Below are positions 43,333 to 51,153 of a stretch of 64,000 bases of DNA, piece by piece. Source of the stretch: Clostridiales bacterium. GTDB taxonomy: Bacteria; Bacillota; Clostridia; Christensenellales; Borkfalkiaceae. The notes below the pieces were generated by a model that was not told where the DNA came from, searched no databases, and saw only the letters and a list, made by a program, of their open reading frames with translations. The stretch covers positions 89,530 through 153,529 of the forward strand of contig SVIO01000003.1 in assembly GCA_015069465.1 (NCBI GenBank), read 5' to 3'. The translations under genes and the position numbers were made by a program. How positions within the stretch are numbered: the first letter of the stretch is position 1; each line of letters opens with the position of its first letter.

Positions 43333-43983
43333 ATGATAGATATTGAAAACTTAAAATTTGATAATGACGGACTTATCCCAGCAATAGTGGTTGATGCTAT
43401 TTCTAAAAAGGTTTTAACTTTAGCGTACATGAATAAAGAAAGTTTAAAAATCTCTATGGAAAAGAATTTAACTTGTTTTTATTCAAGGTCAAGAAAGGAA
43501 CTTTGGCTAAAGGGCGAAACAAGTGGCAATTATCAACACATCGTGTCAATCACTGCCGATTGCGATAACGATGCCTTAGTTGTTATGGTTGAAAAAGACG
43601 GCCCTGCTTGTCACTTAGGAACAGATAGTTGCTTTAGTAACCGTTTATATGAAAACGAAGACAAAAAAGAATTCTCTTATGAAGCGCTTTTTGAACTTAT
43701 TAAAGGCAGAAAGACCGACAAGAAAGAAGGCTCTTATACAACATACCTTTTTGAAAAGGGCTTAGATAAAATTCTAAAGAAAGTGGGCGAAGAGTGCACC
43801 GAAGTTATTATCGCTGCAAAGGCAAACGATAAAAAGGAAACCATTTATGAAATTGCAGACCTTTGCTATCATACATTAGTTCTTATGATAGAAGCAGGAA
43901 TCTCTCTTGAAGATATCCATCGTGAACTTGCTTCTCGCCACGTTATTGACCACAAAATAAAACAGGAGAAAATGACAAAATGA
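43333..43983 (+). CDS. hisIE: Phosphoribosyl-AMP cyclohydrolase / phosphoribosyl-ATP pyrophosphatase
   Basis: A 216-residue bifunctional enzyme. The HisI part has [31 protein letters not shown], and Cys residues in TADCDNDAL and [12 protein letters not shown]; the HisE part has [15 protein letters not shown] and [13 protein letters not shown]. The ATG at 43333 is nine bases from AAAGGA; an in-frame ATG at 43327 is too close. It overlaps hisK by four bases. Confidence 0.95.
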   Translation: MIDIENLKFDNDGLIPAIVVDAISKKVLTLAYMNKESLKISMEKNLTCFYSRSRKELWLKGETSGNYQHIVSITADCDNDALVVMVEKDGPACHLGTDSCFSNRLYENEDKKEFSYEALFELIKGRKTDKKEGSYTTYLFEKGLDKILKKVGEECTEVIIAAKANDKKETIYEIADLCYHTLVLMIEAGISLEDIHRELASRHVIDHKIKQEKMTK

Positions 43984-44756
43984 GTTTTGCCTTTGATAAA
44001 AAGGACTTGCCATTTATAGACCTTCATATGCACACTAACTATTGTGATGGTAAAGACGCCCCAGAGCAAATGGTTTTAAGTGCAGTAGGCAAAGGCTTAA
44101 AGGTGGTGGGGATAACTTGTCACTCTTACACGCACTTTGAAGAAGGTTGTTCTATAACCCCACAAAACGAACTAGCCTTTATTGAAGAAATAAAAAGGCT
44201 AAAAGAAAAGTATTTGGATAAAATCAAAGTACTTTGTGGCATCGAGTGGGATTTATGCACAACTTCAAGCGTGGGCGAGTATGACTATATAATCGGCTCT
44301 ATGCACTACTATAGGCGTGGCAATAAATATTTCCCTGTTGATAAAAGCAAAAAGGACTTTATAGAGAGCGTAAACACGCTTTTTAATGGCGATTATTATT
44401 TGGCATCTGAAGAATATTATCAAAATGTAGCAAATATTGTAGAAAGCACAAACTGTGACATTATTGGGCACCTTGACCTAATAACAAAGTTTAATATAGA
44501 CAATAATTTATTTGATGAAAATGACCCTAGATATATTTCGGCATATAAAAAGGCTGTGGATACACTCGTTAAGTTCGATAAGCCTTTTGAAATCAATACG
44601 GGCGTTATTTCAAGGGGATATAGGCTTGCGCCTTATCCATCAAAACAAGTTTATGACTACATAAAGAAAAAAGGTGGCAAATTTATTCTTTCAAGCGACA
44701 GTCACTCAAAAGAAAACGTGGCTTTTGAGTTTGATAAGTGGAAAGAATTACTTTAA
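43980..44756 (+). CDS. hisK: Histidinol-phosphatase, PHP family (HisK)
   Basis: A 258-residue metal-dependent phosphatase. [15 protein letters not shown] opens the PHP domain; [22 protein letters not shown] and [10 protein letters not shown] give further metal ligands. It supplies the histidinol-phosphate phosphatase step, which the monofunctional HisB lacks, completing the pathway in this operon. Confidence 0.93.
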   Translation: MSFAFDKKDLPFIDLHMHTNYCDGKDAPEQMVLSAVGKGLKVVGITCHSYTHFEEGCSITPQNELAFIEEIKRLKEKYLDKIKVLCGIEWDLCTTSSVGEYDYIIGSMHYYRRGNKYFPVDKSKKDFIESVNTLFNGDYYLASEEYYQNVANIVESTNCDIIGHLDLITKFNIDNNLFDENDPRYISAYKKAVDTLVKFDKPFEINTGVISRGYRLAPYPSKQVYDYIKKKGGKFILSSDSHSKENVAFEFDKWKELL

Positions 44757-44762
44757 TTTATT

Positions 44763-45416
44763 ATGGCAAATTGGTTAGATAGCACATTTTACAATTTTGA
44801 CAAAGCGTTTTTGGTTTTTATGAGCAAACTTGAAGGCTTGGCAGGTGGTTTTTTAACACCATTTTTTAAGTTTGTGTCTTTTTTTGGCGAAGGTGGAATA
44901 TTTTTAATAATTTTATCCATTTTTCTTATGCTTTTTAATAAAACAAGAAAAATGGGCATGGCAATGCTACTTTCTATCGGCGTAGGCGCATTATTTACTA
45001 ATGTGATTATAAAAAACTCAGTTCAAAGAATAAGACCTTTTTATGCTGATGATTTGTATCAGTCTTTTTGGAAAAATGCAGGGGCTACTATGGTGGGCGA
45101 ATATTCCTTTCCATCGGGGCATGCAACCGTTACAATGACAAGCATGACGGCGCTCTTTTTAACTTCTAATAACAAAAAGAAAAGTTGGGCTGTGTTTATA
45201 TTCGTTTTTTTAACAGGCTTGTCAAGAACCTATCTCATCGTTCACTATTTAACCGATGTTATAGCAGGCGTTGTGGTGGGTGCAGTTGCTGGCACTATAG
45301 GATATTATTTAAGTAAATATTTTTATAGCCTGTTTAATAAACATAACCAAAAAAAGTTTTGCTCGTTTATGCTAAGTGCAGACATTAAAAATTTATTTAA
45401 GAAAAATATAGAATAA
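44763..45416 (+). CDS. PAP2-family membrane phosphatase
   Basis: A 217-residue membrane protein with about six helices and the full acid-phosphatase signature: Lys-X6-Arg-Pro (KNSVQRIRP), PSGH and SRTYLIVHYLTD. Such enzymes hydrolyse lipid phosphates such as undecaprenyl pyrophosphate or phosphatidylglycerol phosphate. It follows hisK by six bases and seems to be the last gene of the his transcript, though it has no histidine role. Confidence 0.85.
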   Translation: MANWLDSTFYNFDKAFLVFMSKLEGLAGGFLTPFFKFVSFFGEGGIFLIILSIFLMLFNKTRKMGMAMLLSIGVGALFTNVIIKNSVQRIRPFYADDLYQSFWKNAGATMVGEYSFPSGHATVTMTSMTALFLTSNNKKKSWAVFIFVFLTGLSRTYLIVHYLTDVIAGVVVGAVAGTIGYYLSKYFYSLFNKHNQKKFCSFMLSADIKNLFKKNIE

Positions 45417-45423
45417 AAAAACA

Positions 45424-45468
45424 AGAGTGTAAAGTCAATTAAAACTTGATTTTACACTCTTTTTATTT
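45424..45468. terminator. Bidirectional intrinsic terminator ending the his operon
   Basis: A 15-bp stem (agagtgtaaagtcaa / ttgattttacactct, one G-U) followed by ttttattt. It also serves the convergent TetR gene. Confidence 0.85.
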
Positions 45469-45483
45469 GCGATAAAGTTGTCT

Positions 45484-46110
45484 TTATTTTATTTCTATAT
45501 TAAATTGTTTTTGGATATCGCCTAGATTTAGGCATTTCATTATAATGTCTATAATGGTCATGGCATCTTCTTTGCAATCGTTTTTAATCCAATCAATCAT
45601 TATTGCCCCTAAACCCGACAGATAAAAACTAAGCATATATTTTTGCTGGGTTTTTGGAACTGAAAATCTATCTAAAATAGGTTCAAAAATGTTTTTATAA
45701 AGATGATTTATAACGTTTTTTTCTTTTAAAACGTTGGGCTGAGAATAAGCAATTTTATAAACTGCTTTATTCTCTTTTAGAAACTCTAAATAAGGCAATA
45801 AATAGTTTGGGGTAATAAGCACTAAATCTTGTAATTTAGAAGTTCTTATAATGCCTTTATCCATAATTTTGTCATTGAACTTTTTTTGGATTTTATTGCC
45901 CACGTATTCGATGCACTCGCACATTAAGTCGTCTATAGTTTGATAGTGCAAATAAAAAGTTGAGCGATTTACCCCTGCTTTTTCGCAAATTTCTTTTACA
46001 GTTATAAAGGAATAATCTTTTTTTTCAAGCAACAAAATTAACGCTTCATCCATCAAGCATGCTGTGTTATAATATTTGCTTTCTGTTTTATTTAATTTGT
46101 TGCTTTGCAT
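45484..46110 (-). CDS. TetR family regulator
   Basis: A 208-residue regulator. Residues 15-65 are the DNA-binding domain (MDEALILLLEKKDYSFITVKEICEKAGVNRSTFYLHYQTIDDL); the rest is a helical ligand domain of the TetR_C type seen in DhaS-like proteins. The upstream gene on the same strand (ending three bases away) encodes a small membrane protein. Confidence 0.88.
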   Translation of the reverse strand: MQSNKLNKTESKYYNTACLMDEALILLLEKKDYSFITVKEICEKAGVNRSTFYLHYQTIDDLMCECIEYVGNKIQKKFNDKIMDKGIIRTSKLQDLVLITPNYLLPYLEFLKENKAVYKIAYSQPNVLKEKNVINHLYKNIFEPILDRFSVPKTQQKYMLSFYLSGLGAIMIDWIKNDCKEDAMTIIDIIMKCLNLGDIQKQFNIEIK

Positions 46111-46112
46111 TT

Positions 46113-46469
46113 TTATTCCTCCTCAGCAATTTCTTTTGCTAAACTAATAATATCAGAGCCATATTTTTGCTTGCCTTTTTCAAGCATCTTTTTATAGATA
46201 GGGTAGTTTGTACCACAACCAACAATTCCTATAATTCCAACAACTATACCTATAATCATTGATAAAATAGTTTTGCCACCGATAACTCCCATACATAGGC
46301 TCATGCCTGTGCCTAAAATAAGTGCACAAATAATTCCAAAAGTATAGGTGAAAATTTCTGCTGGCCTTTTTGCCTTTTGGTCAAGTTTTTTTAGAGCAAT
46401 AACCTTTGATGTCTTTTTAGGTGCATACTCGTTTGCAATTTGTTCTGCGTAAATTTTGTCTGTGTTCAT
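46113..46469 (-). CDS. Two-helix membrane protein of unknown function
   Basis: A 118-residue protein. A basic N-terminus (KVIALKKLDQKAKRPAE) precedes two Gly/Ile-rich membrane helices (about 42-62 and 66-85) and a charged tail ending KEIAEEE. The start is the ATG at 46469 with aaaggag upstream; the frame extends further without a ribosome site. It is in an operon with the TetR gene downstream, so that regulator may control it. Confidence 0.6.
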   Translation of the reverse strand: MNTDKIYAEQIANEYAPKKTSKVIALKKLDQKAKRPAEIFTYTFGIICALILGTGMSLCMGVIGGKTILSMIIGIVVGIIGIVGCGTNYPIYKKMLEKGKQKYGSDIISLAKEIAEEE

Positions 46470-46667
46470 TTTTTTATCTCCTTTTTTTGTTTTGATACAT
46501 TTATTATACCAATGGAATTTCAAAATTTACGCAACATTAAAAATAAAAAGTGTTGATTTAAGAAGACTCCTTTATTTTATCATATTTTCACTAAAAAAGG
46601 CAAAGTACATCATAAATTGTCGAAAGAAAGCATAAAATTTATTATTCTAATTTGGGGGAATAATAAA

Positions 46668-46922
46668 TTGTGCGAAGATATTAAACGAAGAATATTAAAA
46701 GAAGCAAACTATATTGCTAAAACTAACGCAACCGTTAGAGAAACGGCTTTAGTTTTTCATTTTAGCAAGTCAACCGTTCATAAAGACGTTTCTGAAAGGC
46801 TTAAAACAATAGATAAAGATTTATATAAAAAGGTAAAAAAAGTATTAGAAAAAAACCTTAGCGAAAGACATATTCGTGGTGGACTTGCCACAAAAAAGAA
46901 ATATCAAAATAAATTGCATTAA
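46668..46922 (+). CDS. spoIIID: Sporulation transcriptional regulator SpoIIID
   Basis: An 84-residue mother-cell transcription factor. The sequence IAKTNATVRETALVFHFSKSTVHKDVSERL is the SpoIIID helix-turn-helix, and SERHIRGGLATKKKY the conserved basic tail. The start is TTG at 46668, nine bases after GGGGG. Upstream, CATAAAAT loosely resembles a sigma-E -10 element, as expected for spoIIID, but this is weak. Confidence 0.93.
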   Translation: MCEDIKRRILKEANYIAKTNATVRETALVFHFSKSTVHKDVSERLKTIDKDLYKKVKKVLEKNLSERHIRGGLATKKKYQNKLH

Positions 46923-46940
46923 AAAGTTTTATAATAATAA

Positions 46941-46969
46941 TTGACAAAACCACTAAAATTTATTATACT
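46941..46969 (+). promoter_or_regulatory. Promoter of the structured RNA and transporter operon
   Basis: TTGACA (46941-46946), 17 bases, TATACT (46964-46969). Confidence 0.8.
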
Positions 46970-46975
46970 TTAAGT

Positions 46976-47096
46976 GTAAAATACCTAAACTAAAAGGTGC
47001 GCCTGATAGCGAAGGGGAAATTAAAGGAATTTGCAAGGCAAATGGCCTTGTTTAATAACGTTCCTCCCTTTTGCCATGCGAAAGGGAGTTTTTTTT
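46976..47096 (+). promoter_or_regulatory. Structured leader RNA, possible unclassified riboswitch or small RNA
   Basis: A transcript of about 120 bases from a good promoter to a terminator. It has nested pairings aggaa/ttcct and caaggc/gccttg, and a short conserved-looking block aaggtgcgcctgatagcg. The transporter gene lies 260 bases further on. The end cctgatagcgaagg loosely resembles the 3' half of a THI box, but the CUGAGA core is missing, so I do not call it. Confidence 0.5.
47064..47096 (+). terminator. Intrinsic terminator ending the leader RNA
   Basis: An 8-bp perfect stem ctcccttt / aaagggag (47064-47071, 47081-47088) followed by eight T. Confidence 0.9.
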
Positions 47097-47127
47097 CGAG
47101 GCTTTTTCTCTTCGCAAAAGCAAAATT

Positions 47128-47321
47128 TTAATGGAAAAAATCTGCAAAATCCTATTTGTTTTGCTCGGTTATATACTTTTCAAGTATGCGCCTTCACAAG
47201 AACAAACGTCTTTCTTGCTTTTTTCTCATTAAATCGCTGTGCTATTTGGCTATGCTCAGCTCAAAAGCCTAATTTTTAAGTTAATGGAAAAAAACTGTGA
47301 AATCCTATTTGTTTTGCTTGG
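47128..47321. repeat. Imperfect 41-base direct repeat flanking non-coding sequence
   Basis: Copies at 47128-47168 and 47281-47321 match at 37 of 41 positions (ttaatggaaaaaa...cctatttgttttgct). The roughly 110 bases between them have no ribosome site and no convincing gene. It looks like an intergenic repeat element just upstream of the rearranged transporter gene. Confidence 0.6.
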
Positions 47322-47360
47322 CTTAAAACCTAAAAGTTTAGTTAAAAAAGGAGAAACAAT

Positions 47361-48368
47361 ATGAAAAAACTTTTAACCATGATTTTAAGCGTTATGCTAT
47401 TAGTGGTGGCTGTGTTTGGCAGTGCGTGTTCACCAGAGTTAGAAAAAGGCAAAGTAAACATTAAATATTATAATAAAGGTAAAGAAATTGTTAGTGCTAT
47501 GTTGGCTGGAAGCGAAACTATCGGTCTTGTTCCAGAGCCTGCAGCAACAAACCTTGAAACAAAATATTTAGAGCAAAAGGGCGCTCCATTATATAGGCTA
47601 GACCTTCAAGAACTTTATGATAAAGATGCCAAGGCATACCCACAAGCCGTTTTAATGGTTAAAAAAAGCGTTTTAGGGGCAAACCCAAACTTAGTAAGTT
47701 TGCTTCAAACAAAGATTACTGAAAGCGCAAGTTGGATAAAGCAAAATCAAGCAATTGCAGTAAATGCAATAAATAGTAATGGTGGTGTAGATTTAAACGC
47801 ACAAACGCTAACGGAAAATGCAATTGATGGATGCAAAATTTATTGGCAAAGTGCTTTAGATGCCAAAACATCGGTTAAAAAATATATAAACAAGATTATT
47901 GATATTGATAGCACAAAGGCAAGTGCTGTAAGTGATGACTTTTTCTATACAAGTGCAGTAGAAACGGGAAGTCAAAAAGAAGTTTACACATTTATGGCAC
48001 CAGACGGCGCACCAGCCTTAGCCATTGCAAAACTTATTTACGATAACGATAATTTAGGCACAGGAAAAACCGTTGACTATAGCGTGCTTTCATCAACTTT
48101 AGTTATGCCAAATCTTTCTAGTGGAAGTGCCGATATTATCGTTGCACCTGTAAACCTTGCAAGTAAATTGTATAAGGCAAATGGCAACGAATACGTTATG
48201 GTTGCAGCTATCACACACGGAAACTTTTATATTTTAAGCACAACAGAAATTTCTATTAAAGACTTAAAAGGCAAGCAAGTTGCAGTGCCTAACCAAGGCG
48301 CTGTTCCTGATTGGACTTTTAAGATGGTTTTATACAAAAATAATCTAACAAACGTAACAGTTGAATAA
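47361..48368 (+). CDS. Circularly permuted ABC transporter substrate-binding lipoprotein (NMT1/SsuA-like)
   Basis: A 335-residue lipoprotein (Phe-Gly-Ser-Ala-Cys, Cys23). The halves of this NitT/TauT-type binding-protein family appear in swapped order. Residues 31-197 (IGLVPEPAATN, PQAVLMVKKSVLGANPNL, then a DGCKIYWQS segment and an SDDFFY end) correspond to the usual C-terminal half. Residues 208-335 (VYTFMAPDGAPALAIAKLI, ADIIVAPVNLASKLYK, DLKGKQVAVPNQG) correspond to the usual N-terminal half. The protein stops at NVTVE, the strand that normally leads into IKYYNKGKE at residue 34. The permutation is inferred from family knowledge. The frame is intact and overlaps the permease start by one base. 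Confidence 0.8.
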   Translation: MKKLLTMILSVMLLVVAVFGSACSPELEKGKVNIKYYNKGKEIVSAMLAGSETIGLVPEPAATNLETKYLEQKGAPLYRLDLQELYDKDAKAYPQAVLMVKKSVLGANPNLVSLLQTKITESASWIKQNQAIAVNAINSNGGVDLNAQTLTENAIDGCKIYWQSALDAKTSVKKYINKIIDIDSTKASAVSDDFFYTSAVETGSQKEVYTFMAPDGAPALAIAKLIYDNDNLGTGKTVDYSVLSSTLVMPNLSSGSADIIVAPVNLASKLYKANGNEYVMVAAITHGNFYILSTTEISIKDLKGKQVAVPNQGAVPDWTFKMVLYKNNLTNVTVE

Positions 48369-49120
48369 TGAAAAAGATAAACAATATTTTTAACTTAATA
48401 TTGCCAATAATTACAATAGTTTTTTTGCTTATCGTATGGCAGGGGGTTGCTAAAGCATATGATAACCAATACATTGTGCCAACGGTGGAAAGCACATTAA
48501 AAGAACTTGGCTTATTACTAGGCGAAAAAAAGTTTTACATTGCACTAGGTGCAACCCTACTTCGCAGTGTAATAGCCTTTTTGCTGTCTTTTTTTGTGTC
48601 GGCTATCCTTGCATATTGTGGGGCAAGAAGCACTAAGGCAGAAAAACTTATTTTGCCAATTATAAGCATAACCAGAACGCTTCCAACAATAGCAATTGCG
48701 TGGCTACTTTTGTTTTGGACAAATAGTCAAGTTGCGCCTGTCGTTATAACAATGCTTGTTGTTTTGCCAACATCTTATACGCAAATTAAGGGTGCGATTG
48801 AGTTTGTAAACAAAGATACGCTTGAGGCAGGAAAGGTCGATGGTGCAGGCTGGTGGAAATTGTTTTTTAAAATAGAACTTCCACAAATAGCACCAGAACT
48901 ATATAGTGTGGTGGGCAGTGGCTTAGCACTAAACTTTAAGTTAATGGTGGCTGCAGAAGTTTTAAGTGCAACGTTAAAGTCTTTAGGCAACATGATAAAT
49001 TTAGCAACACCTTTTGAAGTGGCTAAAGTGCTTGCGCTAACGATAGTGGTGCTTGTGCTTGGGCTAATAGTAGAGTTTTTGTTTAACAAACTTTCAAAAA
49101 AATCTGCAACATGGCAGTGA
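48368..49120 (+). CDS. ABC transporter permease, SsuC/TauC-like
   Basis: A 250-residue permease with about six membrane helices and the cytoplasmic EAA loop EAGKVDGAGWWKLFFKIELPQIAPE that contacts the ATPase. It starts within the stop codon of the binding-protein gene (TAATG). No ATPase gene follows in this operon, so it must share one encoded elsewhere. Confidence 0.88.
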   Translation: MKKINNIFNLILPIITIVFLLIVWQGVAKAYDNQYIVPTVESTLKELGLLLGEKKFYIALGATLLRSVIAFLLSFFVSAILAYCGARSTKAEKLILPIISITRTLPTIAIAWLLLFWTNSQVAPVVITMLVVLPTSYTQIKGAIEFVNKDTLEAGKVDGAGWWKLFFKIELPQIAPELYSVVGSGLALNFKLMVAAEVLSATLKSLGNMINLATPFEVAKVLALTIVVLVLGLIVEFLFNKLSKKSATWQ

Positions 49121-49163
49121 TAAAAAAGTGCTTTTATGTTAAAGTGGCTTTGTGGTTAAGACA

Positions 49164-49192
49164 TTGACACTTTTTTATAAAAATGTTATAAT
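49164..49192 (+). promoter_or_regulatory. Promoter of the lipoprotein gene at 49217
   Basis: TTGACA (49164-49169), 17 bases, TATAAT (49187-49192): a consensus promoter. Confidence 0.9.
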
Positions 49193-49216
49193 AAGAAAAA
49201 ACAGGGGAGAAATTAA

Positions 49217-50002
49217 ATGAAAAAATTATTTAGTTTATTTTTAGTGTTGATTTTAGCATTATCTTGTTCGATGATGCTTGTGGCATGTAAACCTGATAAG
49301 CCAGGCGATGGTGACGGTGATGGTGGAGAACAATTGACAAGGGCTGAAATTGCAACAATTTATAAAGAAGTTGCGCAAAAGTCTTGGCAAAAAATTGGAT
49401 ATCAAGATGTTGTACAACCAAGCCTAATGTCTACAATTCCTGATAAAAAGGTTGAAACTACCGACGCTCAAAAAATTGCCAATATTAAAAGCAACGCAAA
49501 ATCTGCTATCGGCGTAGTATATATGATTGGGTTGTTGTATGAAAACGATGCATTTATTTTAACTAACGGCATTGCAAAGTTTAATGCTGCAGTCAGCCTT
49601 TTTGGAATGCCCGTTAACTATTCTTTTACCTTAAAAACTTCTTTAGACATTGAAAATGACAAAGTGTATTTAGAAAGTATTAGTGGGGTTAGCGAGTTTG
49701 AAGGTTCAGAACAATATTGCTATGCTGAAATAGACTATGATTTTGATTCAAAAGAAGTAAAGGCGTTTAACTTTATTAGCATACAAGGCAACATGGCAGT
49801 TGATATGGCATTAACACTTGATGGTAGATACATGTGGTATGAAGGGGTTGAGCAAACTGACACATTTGTAGAAGCAGTGTTAGCACAAAAACAACAATTT
49901 GCTTCTAGTTGTGAAAACGATGTAGTTCTAGAAGGTGACTTCGGTGTAGAATGCCAAGTATATTTTAATATTTTGCAAGGTGCAGTCGATAGCGTTGGCT
50001 AA
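49217..50002 (+). CDS. Lipoprotein of unknown function
   Basis: A 261-residue exported protein. The signal ends Leu-Val-Ala-Cys, followed by a Gly/Asp-rich linker (GDGDGDGG). The mature part looks like alternating strands with several acidic stretches (EIDYDFDSKEVKAFNFI). I do not recognise the family. It has its own consensus promoter and a terminator. GGGGAG precedes the ATG. Confidence 0.6.
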   Translation: MKKLFSLFLVLILALSCSMMLVACKPDKPGDGDGDGGEQLTRAEIATIYKEVAQKSWQKIGYQDVVQPSLMSTIPDKKVETTDAQKIANIKSNAKSAIGVVYMIGLLYENDAFILTNGIAKFNAAVSLFGMPVNYSFTLKTSLDIENDKVYLESISGVSEFEGSEQYCYAEIDYDFDSKEVKAFNFISIQGNMAVDMALTLDGRYMWYEGVEQTDTFVEAVLAQKQQFASSCENDVVLEGDFGVECQVYFNILQGAVDSVG

Positions 50003-50036
50003 TAAATTGACAGCAAACTAAGAGATGTTTAACATT

Positions 50037-50072
50037 AAAGGCTAAAGAAAGTTTTTTCGTTAGCCTTTTTAA
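50037..50072 (+). terminator. Intrinsic terminator
   Basis: A 9-bp stem aaaggctaa / ttagccttt (50037-50045, 50060-50068) followed by T. Confidence 0.75.
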
Positions 50073-50092
50073 TTTTAAAAACTAAATTTATA

Positions 50093-50121
50093 TTGACAAA
50101 ATTAGCATGCTCTGATACAAT
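50093..50121 (+). promoter_or_regulatory. Promoter of the HprK-like/PqqD-like pair
   Basis: TTGACA (50093-50098), 17 bases, TACAAT (50116-50121). Confidence 0.8.
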
Positions 50122-50161
50122 AATATACAAGTTGATTTTTGTGTTTGATTAAAGGAAAATT

Positions 50162-50872
50162 ATGTCAAGATATAAAATTGCAGACATTGTGTTTAGCGTG
50201 GAAACTATTTATGGCTTTACAAAATGGCTGTGCAGAGATTACGAATATTTAGGGCAAGAACAAGATGACTTTTTTGTTAAGGTAACTGAAAAAGACATCT
50301 TAAACGAAAAAGCCAAAATGCCAGATTATCCAGACTTTTTTATAGAAAGTGTTTTTGTGTATAGAAGGCTTTGTGAGTATGCCTTAGAACACGCAAACGG
50401 ACTAATTTTTCATTGCAGTGCAATAATGGTAGATGATGGTGCTTATTTGTTTACAGCCCCATCTGGCACAGGTAAATCAACACACACAAGGCTTTGGAGA
50501 GAACTTTTGGGCGAAAAAGCCGTTATGATAAATGATGATAAGCCTATTATAAGGCTAATTGACGGCGAGTTTTATGTTTACGGCACGCCTTGGATGGGCA
50601 AGCACGAACTAGGCTGTAACATCAGGGCAAAACTAAAGGCAATTTGCAAAATCCGTCAAGAAAAAGAAAACGTTATAGAAAAAGTCAGCCCACACCAAAT
50701 GCTTCCTATAATATTAAATCAAACAATTAGACCTGAAAAGGTTGAAAATATGGATAAACTTTTAGGGCTAATAGAACAAATGCTAAATAGCGCTAAACTA
50801 TACTCACTTGGCTGTAATATCTCAACCGAAGCAGCACAGTTATCTTATAAGACAATGGTTAAAGGAAAATAA
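50162..50872 (+). CDS. HPr kinase-like P-loop protein
   Basis: A 236-residue protein with one HprK-type kinase core: Walker A APSGTGKSTHTRLW (99-112), the acidic strand VMINDDKPII and YGTPWMGKHELG. It lacks the separate N-terminal domain of true HPr kinase. Proteins of this kind accompany peptide-modification loci; the kinase PadeK of a lasso-peptide cluster is one characterised example. It sits two bases before a PqqD-like gene. No precursor peptide or cyclase is nearby, so the substrate is unknown. Confidence 0.75.
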   Translation: MSRYKIADIVFSVETIYGFTKWLCRDYEYLGQEQDDFFVKVTEKDILNEKAKMPDYPDFFIESVFVYRRLCEYALEHANGLIFHCSAIMVDDGAYLFTAPSGTGKSTHTRLWRELLGEKAVMINDDKPIIRLIDGEFYVYGTPWMGKHELGCNIRAKLKAICKIRQEKENVIEKVSPHQMLPIILNQTIRPEKVENMDKLLGLIEQMLNSAKLYSLGCNISTEAAQLSYKTMVKGK

Positions 50873-50874
50873 AT

Positions 50875-51138
50875 ATGAAAATTAGAGATGGTTTTATTTT
50901 AAGAGAAATTGCAGGAAGTTATATAGTTGTTGCCGTTGGCGATGCCGTTAAAACTTTTAACGGGGTTATAAACCTAAACCCAACGGGCGCATTTTTGTGG
51001 GAAAAGTTAAGTGAAGGTGGCGATGAAGAAACCTTGCTTAAGGCTTTACTTAGCGAATACGATGTAGAAGAAGAAATTGCAAGAAAAGATATTGCAATGT
51101 TTATTGAAAAATTAAAAAAAGCAAACTTACTTATATAG
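50875..51138 (+). CDS. PqqD-like (RiPP recognition element) protein
   Basis: An 87-residue PqqD-fold protein: GFILREIAGSYIVVAVGDAVKTFNGVINLNPTGAFLWEKL, then LLSEYDVEEEIARKDIAMFIEKLKKANLL. PqqD folds bind leader peptides for modifying enzymes. The stop of the kinase gene is two bases upstream. The pair kinase + PqqD without other modification enzymes recurs in Clostridia, to my knowledge, without an assigned role. Confidence 0.85.
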   Translation: MKIRDGFILREIAGSYIVVAVGDAVKTFNGVINLNPTGAFLWEKLSEGGDEETLLKALLSEYDVEEEIARKDIAMFIEKLKKANLLI

Positions 51139-51153
51139 CAAATGAAGGTTACT

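Noticed and set aside
46976..47096. A TPP (THI box) riboswitch
   Set aside because: Only a short stretch resembles the 3' half of the element; the CUGAGA core and first stem-loops are absent.
46976..47096. A lysine or guanidine riboswitch, suggested by ggtgcg
   Set aside because: The remaining conserved blocks of those classes are missing and the element is too short.
47031..47279. An 82-residue ORF after the structured RNA
   Set aside because: It starts inside the RNA, crosses its terminator and a repeat, and has no ribosome site.
50162..51138. A full lasso-peptide or other RiPP cluster
   Set aside because: Only the kinase-like and PqqD-like genes are present; no precursor, protease, cyclase or exporter is adjacent.
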